Positions 54,341 through 61,551 of a stretch of DNA of 64,000 bases are shown one piece after another. This DNA comes from Lentibacter sp. XHP0401. GTDB taxonomy: Bacteria; Pseudomonadota; Alphaproteobacteria; Rhodobacterales; Rhodobacteraceae. Both the position numbers and the translations under genes were made by a program. The stretch's first letter is position 1; every line of letters starts with the position of its first letter. The stretch lies in the NCBI RefSeq assembly GCF_025751535.1, contig NZ_JAOWLC010000011.1:1-64000 (forward strand), read 5' to 3'. The notes beneath the pieces were generated by a model, which had not been told where the DNA came from, searched no databases, and saw nothing but the letters and a program-made list of their open reading frames with translations.

Positions 54341-55603
54341 TTACTCGAAAACAGCGGTTGGATTATCGAGGCTGTCGGACCCTTCAAAATCGATCTGATC
54401 CAGTTCCAGCTTGGCCACGATCCGCTCAATTGTTTTGGTCTGGTCAATAAGCCCGTTCACACCGCCCATAATCAGCGCTTCACCACCGGCATTGCCCTGC
54501 TCAAGCATCTGGTCATAAGCAAAGCCAGCCTCTGCGGCTGATTTGATCCGCCCTAAAGACATCATCGTTGTCGAGAGCTTGGCTTTCATTTCCATATCAA
54601 GAGCGGTGTCAGCACTTGCCACCAGGTCAGACAATGACGCGCCCGACACGAGCGTGCCGTCAACACGGACATACTCACCGAGGTAAACATTCTGCACACC
54701 GAGGCCATCGTAGTAATGGCTGTTGTGAGTGTTGTCCGAGAAGCAATCATGCTCTTCCTCGGGGTCGTTCAGCATCAGACCAAGGCGCATACGCTCGCCC
54801 GCCTGCTCACCGTATGAAAGCGAGCCCATACCTGTGAGCATGGTTGAAATGCCGGCGGCTTCATTTTCAATCAAGGCATCACGCCCCGCGCCACCTTCAG
54901 CCCATTGTGCAGCCATCCACTCAAGGTCAGACACAAGAAGCTCTGTCGCGGCTTTAAGATAAGCTGCGCGGCGGTCACAGTTGCCGTTCGTGCAGTCGTC
55001 GCCCTGCGCATAATCTGTCCAGCTGCGGTCCCCTGCGCCTGTTCCGTGGCCGTTCAAATCCTGCCCCCAGAGCAAAAACTCGATGGCGTGGTAACCCGTG
55101 GCAACGTTTGCTTCGACACCGTCAGCTTCATGCAGCGTCTCGGACAAAACCTCCGGTGTAATCTCGCTGGCGTCGATCTCTTTGCCTGAAAGCGTAAAGA
55201 CAGGGTTGGCCACAACGTTCAACGCCGCAAGCTCGTTCTCGTCAGACGGGCCACCATAGGAAGCATCGACATAGTCGATCAACCCCTCGTCCAGCGGCCA
55301 TGCATTCACTTTACCTTCCCAGTCATCAACGATGGCGTTGCCAAAACGATAAACTTCTGTCTGCTGATAAGGCACACGCGCAGCCAACCAAGCGGCACGC
55401 GCTTTATGCAGGTTGTTTGCCGAAGGCTCGGCGATCAGTGCGTCTACAGCAATTTGCAAAGTCTTGGCCGTGGTAACGCTATCGCCGAAAGCGGCTTCGG
55501 CGATGTTGGCGTATGTGTCGATGACAGCCGCTTTTTCAGCTGCTTCGGCAGGAGCCGAGAAGCCAAGACAAATTGCCGTTGTGAGAAGTAGAGCACGTTT
55601 CAT
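54341..55603 (-). CDS. Imelysin-family iron-regulated protein (IrpA-like)
   Basis: A 420-residue secreted protein with a signal peptide (about 1-21, ending AEA). It carries the intact imelysin motifs GYHAIEFLLWGQDL (near residues 173-186) and WPLDEGLIDYVDASYGG, plus four Cys in a DDCTNGNCD and HDCFSD setting. This is the full-length, IrpA-like form, probably binding iron in the periplasm. AAAGGACGAC precedes ATG 55603. It follows the Cys-rich unknown gene by 11 bases and heads the porin-bfd-bfr-DHOR run. Confidence 0.92.
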   Translation of the reverse strand: MKRALLLTTAICLGFSAPAEAAEKAAVIDTYANIAEAAFGDSVTTAKTLQIAVDALIAEPSANNLHKARAAWLAARVPYQQTEVYRFGNAIVDDWEGKVNAWPLDEGLIDYVDASYGGPSDENELAALNVVANPVFTLSGKEIDASEITPEVLSETLHEADGVEANVATGYHAIEFLLWGQDLNGHGTGAGDRSWTDYAQGDDCTNGNCDRRAAYLKAATELLVSDLEWMAAQWAEGGAGRDALIENEAAGISTMLTGMGSLSYGEQAGERMRLGLMLNDPEEEHDCFSDNTHNSHYYDGLGVQNVYLGEYVRVDGTLVSGASLSDLVASADTALDMEMKAKLSTTMMSLGRIKSAAEAGFAYDQMLEQGNAGGEALIMGGVNGLIDQTKTIERIVAKLELDQIDFEGSDSLDNPTAVFE

Positions 55604-55614
55604 GTGTCGTCCTT

Positions 55615-56094
55615 TTAGTGAAGTGAAGTGGAATGCGGTTTGATCGAATACATGGGCGTATTGTCCCGCGCCGATATACGTTTGAGCGCAAGGCCCAGAT
55701 TTTCGGCGAGGCCGACAAGGCTTGGCGCAAAATCGTGGCGGATCAGAAGTGTCGCCATCAACATGGCGTCCTCACGCTCACCGTCTGCTGCCGCGCCGAT
55801 AAAGTTTGCAAAACAGGCCTCATCCGCACCAAGGCACTTGCAGTCGACTTGGTGGCGCATCAAAGGGCGGCGGCCATATCGCGTGCACAGCTCACAAATC
55901 TGCTCAAGAGATTCAACCGCAGACAAGCCCTGTTCGTTGCCTAAAAACTGGCCAAAGTCGCTACAGACACGGCGGCGCTCCCACGCGTCGGTGTGCCACC
56001 GGCGCAAACACATTACAGCCCGCTCCTCGACCTCTGGAAGCTCGGCCAGATAGCCTACGGGGGCTCCACCTCTGTGGGGGTTGGCTTGGCTCAT
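55615..56094 (-). CDS. Cys-rich cytosolic protein of unknown function in the iron locus
   Basis: A 159-residue protein without signal peptide or membrane helix. It has seven Cys (29, 44, 67, 70, 85, 87, 94), the last five spaced as CxxC, 14 residues, CxC, 6 residues, C, which could hold a metal, haem or iron-sulfur centre. Its start overlaps the hemP stop (ATGA), and imelysin follows after 11 bases. I do not recognise the family. Location between HemP and an iron-regulated gene suggests a role in haem or iron handling or sensing. Confidence 0.85.
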   Translation of the reverse strand: MSQANPHRGGAPVGYLAELPEVEERAVMCLRRWHTDAWERRRVCSDFGQFLGNEQGLSAVESLEQICELCTRYGRRPLMRHQVDCKCLGADEACFANFIGAAADGEREDAMLMATLLIRHDFAPSLVGLAENLGLALKRISARDNTPMYSIKPHSTSLH

Positions 56095-56258
56095 TTTGTC
56101 AAAATCAGCTTACCCGCACGCGTGATGCGCAGCGTGTAAATCTGTCCCTCATGTTCGATATGTGCCAGCGAGCCATCCTTCATCAACTCACTCGCTGAGT
56201 GCTTGGGGATGGCTTGCCTCACTTGCCCTGCTGTCGGATTTGGGTTTTCAAAGCTCAT
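56091..56258 (-). CDS. hemP: Hemin uptake protein HemP
   Basis: A 55-residue protein. The C-terminal half matches HemP: an IEHEGQIYTLRITRAGKL core, ending in ILTK. HemP/HmuP proteins promote haem-uptake gene expression in several proteobacteria. Its start overlaps the stop of the 52-residue gene, and its stop overlaps the start of the Cys-rich gene, both as ATGA. It lies on the iron run rather than beside hmuS, but only 5 kb away. Confidence 0.88.
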   Translation of the reverse strand: MSFENPNPTAGQVRQAIPKHSASELMKDGSLAHIEHEGQIYTLRITRAGKLILTK

Positions 56259-56413
56259 TGCGTCACTTCCGCCGCATCGTCATCTCGCAGCAACCACTCA
56301 AGAGAAAATCCGCAAGTGTCGGACGTGCCCGACTGTAAAAGGTTCAAGACCTCCAAATCGACACTCTCGTCTCGGTCTGCCGACGTGGTTTCATAGCTTT
56401 CAATGTTCATCAT
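56255..56413 (-). CDS. 52-residue protein of unknown function upstream of hemP
   Basis: An open frame of 52 acidic residues (11 Asp/Glu plus one Cys at 34), starting at ATG 56413 or 56410 behind GAGG and ending in an ATGA overlap with hemP. It opens the iron run, so it is the first product after the promoter at 56414-56556. No family is recognised. It could be a small regulator, a translation-coupling leader or a metal-responsive peptide. Confidence 0.65.
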   Translation of the reverse strand: MMNIESYETTSADRDESVDLEVLNLLQSGTSDTCGFSLEWLLRDDDAAEVTQ

Positions 56414-56493
56414 AGCGTGTCGCCTCACTCAATTTTGCGTCTGGCTTCCCCAAACGCGAATCTGTGGGGTGGCTGCAAATCCTTTTCTGAGTA

Positions 56494-56515
56494 TTTTAGT
56501 AGGTTATGTCAACCT
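56494..56515 (-). promoter_or_regulatory. Candidate iron-responsive operator before the hemP run
   Basis: On the minus strand this reads AGGTT-GACAT-AACCT (56501-56515, a perfect 5-bp inverted repeat) followed by CCTACTAAAA (56503-56494). The same 10-base word stands in the TonB-receptor/hmuS promoter region. It lies about 85 bases upstream of the first ATG. The 56414-56556 gap also has CCCCA...TGGGG (about 56446-56468) near the start codon. Regulator unknown; RirA, Irr and Fur are the candidates in this group. Confidence 0.45.
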
Positions 56516-56556
56516 GATCTTTTTAGTCAGCTTTATGCTTTCAAACATCGAAACAG

Positions 56557-57432
56557 CTACCGCCCTTTAATTTTGATGGAATAGCCCCGCCGCGCACCAG
56601 AAGGAGGGCGCGGAAAAGGCTGCGCCTTGCGCACCACAGCCAAAGCAGCCTGATCCAAAGCAGCCGAGCCCGAAGAACGGGCGATACCGGCAGAAGCCAA
56701 TCCGCCATTTGCCGCAATCGTGAACTGGACAACAGCAGCCCCCTTTGCCGAAGTTCGCGGACGCGGCACACGGGAAATACGCCGCATGACCTGTCCCGGG
56801 TAGTTCGATACAGCTGCGTTGCCCTGTGCCTTGCTTGTCGCCGCCTTGCTCGCCTGCTGGGTCTGCGCTTTCTTCTGGGTTCCGGTTTGTGTGCCGGCTT
56901 TTGCATTCTGCTTGGCGTTCCCACGGGGCTTGGCAACTTTCTTCGCTGGCGTTCCGGGCGCAGGCTCGACCTTTTTCTTTTTCTCAACAGCTCGCTTCGG
57001 CTCGGGCCGCTTTGTTGGCAGCTTCGGCCTGACAGAAGCATTCGGCACACTCGAGTTATCGGGCAAAGCGGCCACAACCATGTTTGCTTCGACAGGTCGG
57101 GAGAGGGTCTTCACGGGAGCGGGCGCATCCGCAGTTTCCAAGGGCTTTCCAGCCGTCTTTGCCGTTGCTTCCGATGGCGCCACAAGGCTCGCCTCAAGCG
57201 GCTTGACGGGTTCTGCGCTCGTTGGCTGCAAGGCAGGCTCGATCGTTTGCACAGGTTGCAGCGTTCCTGCCGTCAAATCCGCGAAACTTGATCCCATCGA
57301 GGACTCCGCCACATGCGCTCCCCCTTCAACCAAGCTCTCAGGCTCTGGTGAAATCAGCGTCATAGCCGCCAGATGCAACCCGAATGATGCCATCAGAACG
57401 GACGTAAAGACCAAAGGTGAACGCTCAATCAT
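56557..57432 (-). CDS. tonB: Energy-transducing protein TonB
   Basis: A 291-residue TonB. The N-terminal membrane helix carries S16 and H20 (SFGLH), the SxxxH motif at exactly the E. coli TonB positions. The middle is rich in Ala, Lys and Pro (about 60-205), long enough to span the periplasm. The C-terminal domain (about 210-291) holds YPGQVMRRISRVPRP and AVVQFTIAANGGLASAGI, ending in KIKGR. It overlaps exbD by 4 bases and drives haem uptake through the receptor in the same run. Confidence 0.92.
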   Translation of the reverse strand: MIERSPLVFTSVLMASFGLHLAAMTLISPEPESLVEGGAHVAESSMGSSFADLTAGTLQPVQTIEPALQPTSAEPVKPLEASLVAPSEATAKTAGKPLETADAPAPVKTLSRPVEANMVVAALPDNSSVPNASVRPKLPTKRPEPKRAVEKKKKVEPAPGTPAKKVAKPRGNAKQNAKAGTQTGTQKKAQTQQASKAATSKAQGNAAVSNYPGQVMRRISRVPRPRTSAKGAAVVQFTIAANGGLASAGIARSSGSAALDQAALAVVRKAQPFPRPPSGARRGYSIKIKGR

Positions 57433-57815
57433 TGCAAAGCCCTTTCGGTTGAAATCATGATCTTGCCCGCTCCCGCCGCGCGCAACTCGGATGAAATGCG
57501 CAGCAAATCGGCAGCCGGCAAAGCGCGGTCCGGCATCAAGCGCACAACATCGTCTGGCTGCCTGTCGGGCTGCTCAAGAAAAGCCACAGCCGATGGCAAC
57601 ACATTACCGCGGTGGCGAAGTTGCCCCTCTCTGCCGATCACCAGCGCATCAGGCGGCTCGCGCCCTTCCAGCGCGGCGGTTTCAACAAGCGCAAGGTCAC
57701 CATCGACAGGAGGCGCAAGCGTGCCCGCCACCATGAAGAATACCAACATCAGAAACACGATGTTTATAAGCGCAATTGTCGGCTCCTTGCGGCTGCGGGC
57801 TGGGCTTCGCTTCAT
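57429..57815 (-). CDS. ExbD/TolR-like protein with Asn at the essential Asp position
   Basis: A 128-residue ExbD-type protein: short basic N terminus, one membrane helix (about 13-34) and a small periplasmic domain. In the helix the usual LIDV reads ALINIVF, so N18 (codon AAC) replaces the Asp that carries protons in ExbD/TolR. It overlaps both the other exbD and tonB by 4 bases. It cannot work alone by the known mechanism; it may form mixed dimers with the intact copy. Confidence 0.9.
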   Translation of the reverse strand: MKRSPARSRKEPTIALINIVFLMLVFFMVAGTLAPPVDGDLALVETAALEGREPPDALVIGREGQLRHRGNVLPSAVAFLEQPDRQPDDVVRLMPDRALPAADLLRISSELRAAGAGKIMISTERALQ

Positions 57816-58198
57816 GACGGAGCCAGAATGTGGAAGGAGAGTTTCGGATGGGCCCGCAAGACCACCAGCACATCTGTCAAACGCTGCGAAGACACTTCAC
57901 CGGAAAGGCTGAGAAGCAACTTGCTGTCCCCCTCCTCCAGTTGAGAAAGTCGTTCGGACAAAACCTTAATATCCAACTCTGCTGTGTTCAGACGAAGCGC
58001 GTCAGGCGTCACCTGTAAAAACAGCGCTCGCTCTCCCGCCCCCGAACCCGCACCTTGTGCGCCTGAACTCGCCAGCTCGACTTCGGAAAACTTCGAGAAT
58101 GTCGAAGACAGCATGAAAAAGAGCAGCAAGAGAAAGATGACATCAATCAACGATGTCATAGAAAGTGCACGGCGGCGGAATCCGGTCCTAAGCGCCAT
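57812..58198 (-). CDS. exbD: ExbD/TolR-like biopolymer transport protein, Asp intact
   Basis: A 128-residue ExbD. The membrane helix begins SLIDVIFLLLLFFML with D19 (codon GAT) at the proton-carrying position. The periplasmic part (about 35-128) ends in SFHILAPS. ATG 58198 is assumed; a GTG at 58207 would add three residues. It overlaps exbB by 11 bases. With ExbB it forms the proton-driven motor for TonB. Confidence 0.9.
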   Translation of the reverse strand: MALRTGFRRRALSMTSLIDVIFLLLLFFMLSSTFSKFSEVELASSGAQGAGSGAGERALFLQVTPDALRLNTAELDIKVLSERLSQLEEGDSKLLLSLSGEVSSQRLTDVLVVLRAHPKLSFHILAPS

Positions 58199-58862
58199 AT
58201 GCGACACGCTGCTCGCCAGCGCTCTCAGGCGCTTGCGATGCCCCCGTCGGTGTCAGGATCACCGCAAGCCCACGTTCGGCCAACACCCGCTCCGCTAGCA
58301 TCCGGCTCTCGAACCACGACAAGACAACAGAGGTCGGCATAGCAACCGCCAGCCCGACAGCTGTGGTCAACAGCGCAACCCAGATACCGCCCGCAAGCAA
58401 TGAAGGATCCACCTGACTGCCTGCGGCTTGCAACGATCTAAACGCTTCAATCATGCCCAAAACTGTCCCGAACAAACCCAGGAGCGGGGCCAGTTGCGCA
58501 ACAGAATCAAGAAGCCGGAAGCCGCGCTCAAGTTGCGCAAACCGCGTCTCCGCCTCGGCCTCGATGCGCGCACGCAAATCGGTTGCCGTGCGATGCTCCA
58601 TCGCCATGCGAAAGGCGGGTGCAAGATAGCTCGTGCTGGCACTTAACTGCGCCGCGGCTTCTGTACGGTCATTCCGGTCCCAGGCTGAAATGGCACGCTG
58701 CAAGGCCTTGTGTCGCCCGACACCCGCACGCTGAAACTGCCAGAGCTTATAAAAAAAGACACTCGCCGTCAGGATCGAAACCGCGATCAGCAGAGCAACA
58801 ACCGGCCCCCCAAGGTCAAGCACCTGCTCAACAGATTGCTTTAGGGATTGAATGAAGCTCAT
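58188..58862 (-). CDS. exbB: MotA/TolQ/ExbB proton channel protein
   Basis: A 224-residue ExbB. Three membrane helices are seen: about 18-40, 120-142 (LAPLLGLFGTVLGMIEAF) and 160-185 (AVGLAVAMPTSVVLSWFESRM). The last two hold the small and polar residues lining the channel. ATG 58862 overlaps the stop of the upstream periplasmic gene; the longer frame to 58943 has no support. Gene order exbB-exbD-exbD-tonB. Confidence 0.92.
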   Translation of the reverse strand: MSFIQSLKQSVEQVLDLGGPVVALLIAVSILTASVFFYKLWQFQRAGVGRHKALQRAISAWDRNDRTEAAAQLSASTSYLAPAFRMAMEHRTATDLRARIEAEAETRFAQLERGFRLLDSVAQLAPLLGLFGTVLGMIEAFRSLQAAGSQVDPSLLAGGIWVALLTTAVGLAVAMPTSVVLSWFESRMLAERVLAERGLAVILTPTGASQAPESAGEQRVAYGA

Positions 58863-59278
58863 CCCGCCAACTCCGTTTCCGTGCGCGTGCTCAGCTTGAG
58901 AGACGCCCCGCAAAGCGGGCTGTCTGCTCCGGCAATTTTGCAACTGCTCGCACCATTGATCAAAATCTGACCCAGATTTTCACACGCCAAACCGTCCACC
59001 TGAAACTGGCGCACCCGAGGCCTTCCCGCAGGAAGAGCCCCGAAGTCAAAAAGCGTCAAGCGGTCCACCTGCCCGGATTTATCAAACAGCACCGTTTCGA
59101 AAACCGCCGCCTCAATATCCTGCTCATGATCGTTGCCCACCAGAAAGGACAGAAGACATCCGCTCTCTGTCTTCACTTCCGCGTTCAATTCAACAGCGAG
59201 TGTCGGCACAGTCTCTTCAGCCAAGGCTTGCGAACAAACCAATGACAGAGCAACGATAATGTATTTCGATATGCGCAT
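58859..59278 (-). CDS. Periplasmic protein of unknown function in the TonB run
   Basis: A 139-residue protein with a signal peptide (about 1-20, ending ALA). The mature part has four Cys (41, 99, 113, 123), which could form two disulfides, and beta-type stretches (CLLSFLVGND, AAVFETVLFD, LTLFDFGALP, RQFQVDGLAC). ATG 59278 or 59281 starts seven or four bases after AAAGG. It lies between the receptor and exbB with a 4-base overlap to exbB. I do not recognise the family; a haem-relay or TonB-linked role is inferred from position only. Confidence 0.85.
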   Translation of the reverse strand: MRISKYIIVALSLVCSQALAEETVPTLAVELNAEVKTESGCLLSFLVGNDHEQDIEAAVFETVLFDKSGQVDRLTLFDFGALPAGRPRVRQFQVDGLACENLGQILINGASSCKIAGADSPLCGASLKLSTRTETELAG

Positions 59279-59288
59279 CATAAAGCCT

Positions 59289-61328
59289 TTAGAATGTGCG
59301 GGAGAGTGTAAGTTTGAGGTTTCGGCCCGGTGCCAGACGGGTCGACAAATGCGGGGTGTATTCGCGGTCAAACACGTTCTCGATACCAAAGCGGATTTGC
59401 GTATCTTTCAACACACCGCTCTGCGGAACGTAGGTCGCACGCAGGTTATGAACTCCAAAGCCAGGCACAGTCGCGGCAGCAGTGTTCACCGCCTTGTTCC
59501 CGACAACTTCCCAGCTCAGGTCCAGCTCTTCGCCAAACTTCTGACCGACCGTGAAACGCAAACTGTCGGCAGGAGAGTTACGCCAATCTGTCGTGGCAAT
59601 CCCCGTTGCGTATTCCTTCCCGCTCGCGATGTTTGCGTTCAGGTCCATGTAGAACCCGCTTTCCATCGCATAGGAAACTTCAATCTCAACCCCTTCGGTT
59701 TCAACTTTGTCCAGCGCGGGTGCGGGCGGTCGAACACCCGGGACCAAATAGCTCGTCACGTCATACAACCGTGTCTGATAGACTGTCCCCTTGATCGCAA
59801 AGACATCTCCGCTTCGGAACAAGTCGGAACGATCAAACGCCGCGCCAACCTCGAATGTGCGGGATTTCTCCGACTGGGTAATGGCTGATGCCGTGGCGAG
59901 ATCGTCGATAATCGGAAGGCCTTCTGTATAGGCCGCGCTGCCGAAAACAGACAAACCGTTCTGGAAAGCATAACGCACCGACAGCCCGCCCATAAGCGCA
60001 CTTTTTTCGTATGTTCCATCATTAGGCGCGGTCGAGCCTGTGATTTTCGAGCTCTCGTAGCGCAGACCCGGCGTAATGGTCCAGGCATCTCCGATCCGCA
60101 TGTCATCAACAGCAAAGAACGCGACGCGCTTGTCCACACCGCCCGCAGCTGTGCTGGCATCCAGCCGCTCACGGCGGATCAGCTCAAGGCCAGTGCGCAA
60201 CTCATGACTCACAACGCCCGTGCTGAACTGGCTGGTGTTTTTCAGCGCAAGTTTGGTTGTCTGATAACGGTGGTCCGCCCCTACCAGCCCGAGCAAAGCG
60301 GCCCCTGAAGGCGTGCCCTCGAGAGGAGAGCTTCCCGGGACATAGCTTTGGTCGATCTGCTGGTCGGCATGTGACAACACAACATCCAGATCAATCAGGT
60401 CATTGCCAGCCGGATTGAAATTATACCGCACAGCGGATGTGGTCGATTCTGTATCACGGTCGACGTTGCCGAATGAATCAGCCGTTGTCGTAAAGCTGTC
60501 AAACGGGACATCGCGGTCGCTTGAAGTGGTTTTGGCGTAGCTGAAGGTAACCGATTGATCGCGGCTTTGCCCGAAGGTGTACTTCGCCTTGAAGAGGCCC
60601 GAGGGCAAGGTGAAGGCACTGTTGCCAATGGCCGCACCGCTGCCGTCTTCCTGATTATCCTGATCCCGCCACGTATAATTCAGCAGGAATTCCATATCTT
60701 GTGTCGGTTGCCACGCCAGCGTGCTTGAAGATGTCAGCCCATCGCCGTTGCTGCCAAACTCCAGTGTCTGGCCAAGCACGAAGCCGATCTCACCGCCCGT
60801 CAAATCCGAAGCATCCTTTGTTTCAAGCTGGACAACGCCACCAACGATACCCGAACCGAACTCGTAGCTGCCCACAGTGCCGCGGATCACATTTACGGAT
60901 TTGTAGAGGAACGGATCGGTAAAGAGCTGGTTGCCGATACGATAAAGCCTTTCCGCTCCAACGCTGGCCCCGTCGATCTGCACAGCGACTTTTCTATCAT
61001 TGCCATAGGTGCTGTTCGCCCCATATCCGCGGATATTAATGCCGGATCCCTGTGGCGTGGACCCGTTCACAAGGCTGACCCCGGGAACAGAATCAATCAA
61101 CTCTGCAACCGTGCCGGCCTGACGGTCGTTGATCTCTTCCTGATCAACAGTCGTGACAGGAACCGCTGTGTCCGTCTGCACCTGCCTTTTGCTCTCGCCC
61201 AAAACGAGAGTTCCAAGAAAGCCGCCTTCAGCCTCTTGAGAGCGCAGCGCGCCGGTTCCGAGTGTCAAAATGATAAGGCTCGTTGTTCCGAGCAATAGAG
61301 CACGTGTTCCAGCAGTGGTGGTGGGCAT
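59289..61328 (-). CDS. TonB-dependent outer membrane receptor (haem/haemoglobin type)
   Basis: A 679-residue receptor. The signal peptide (about 1-31) is followed by a plug domain (about 55-165; TVAELIDSVPGVSLVNGS and GINIRGYGANSTYG) and a 22-strand barrel ending in LKLTLSRTF with the terminal Phe. Haem as ligand is inferred from the divergent hmuS, hmuT and hmuU genes. The typical FRAP/NPNL box of haem receptors is not clear, so a haemoprotein or other iron chelate remains possible. ATG 61328 has GAGGATT upstream. Confidence 0.92.
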   Translation of the reverse strand: MPTTTAGTRALLLGTTSLIILTLGTGALRSQEAEGGFLGTLVLGESKRQVQTDTAVPVTTVDQEEINDRQAGTVAELIDSVPGVSLVNGSTPQGSGINIRGYGANSTYGNDRKVAVQIDGASVGAERLYRIGNQLFTDPFLYKSVNVIRGTVGSYEFGSGIVGGVVQLETKDASDLTGGEIGFVLGQTLEFGSNGDGLTSSSTLAWQPTQDMEFLLNYTWRDQDNQEDGSGAAIGNSAFTLPSGLFKAKYTFGQSRDQSVTFSYAKTTSSDRDVPFDSFTTTADSFGNVDRDTESTTSAVRYNFNPAGNDLIDLDVVLSHADQQIDQSYVPGSSPLEGTPSGAALLGLVGADHRYQTTKLALKNTSQFSTGVVSHELRTGLELIRRERLDASTAAGGVDKRVAFFAVDDMRIGDAWTITPGLRYESSKITGSTAPNDGTYEKSALMGGLSVRYAFQNGLSVFGSAAYTEGLPIIDDLATASAITQSEKSRTFEVGAAFDRSDLFRSGDVFAIKGTVYQTRLYDVTSYLVPGVRPPAPALDKVETEGVEIEVSYAMESGFYMDLNANIASGKEYATGIATTDWRNSPADSLRFTVGQKFGEELDLSWEVVGNKAVNTAAATVPGFGVHNLRATYVPQSGVLKDTQIRFGIENVFDREYTPHLSTRLAPGRNLKLTLSRTF

Positions 61329-61436
61329 TGAGAATCCTCGCAAGCATGTCAGGGGGCCGGTTGCTTGCGAATGGCTGGCGGAGGCATGAATTAATTTGCA
61401 CCGGTGTTTCCAGTGCTCTTGCGGCTTTTAGGAAAG

Positions 61437-61478
61437 CCTACTAAAAGTGTCAACAATAAAGGTTGAGTGATTTACTAA
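61437..61478. promoter_or_regulatory. Candidate iron-responsive operator in the receptor/hmuS divergent promoter
   Basis: CCTACTAAAA (61437-61446), shared with the hemP promoter, is followed by TCAAC (61450-61454) and GTTGA (61462-61466) as a 5-bp inverted repeat with a 7-base spacer, and by a second TACTAA (61473-61478). It lies about 110 bases from the receptor start and 75-115 bases from the hmuS start. Nothing else is seen in the 223-base gap 61329-61551. Confidence 0.45.
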
Positions 61479-61551
61479 CCTTTGCCAGCCGGTGTCAGTC
61501 GTACGCCTTGCCAGCCAACCCCCCAATTCAACAACAAGGCCAAGGTGCAAC

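Noticed and set aside
56541-57077. 178-codon Arg/Ser-rich minus-strand frame overlapping tonB
   Set aside because: Alternative frame of the Pro/Lys-rich tonB linker; tonB has the SxxxH helix and C-terminal domain.
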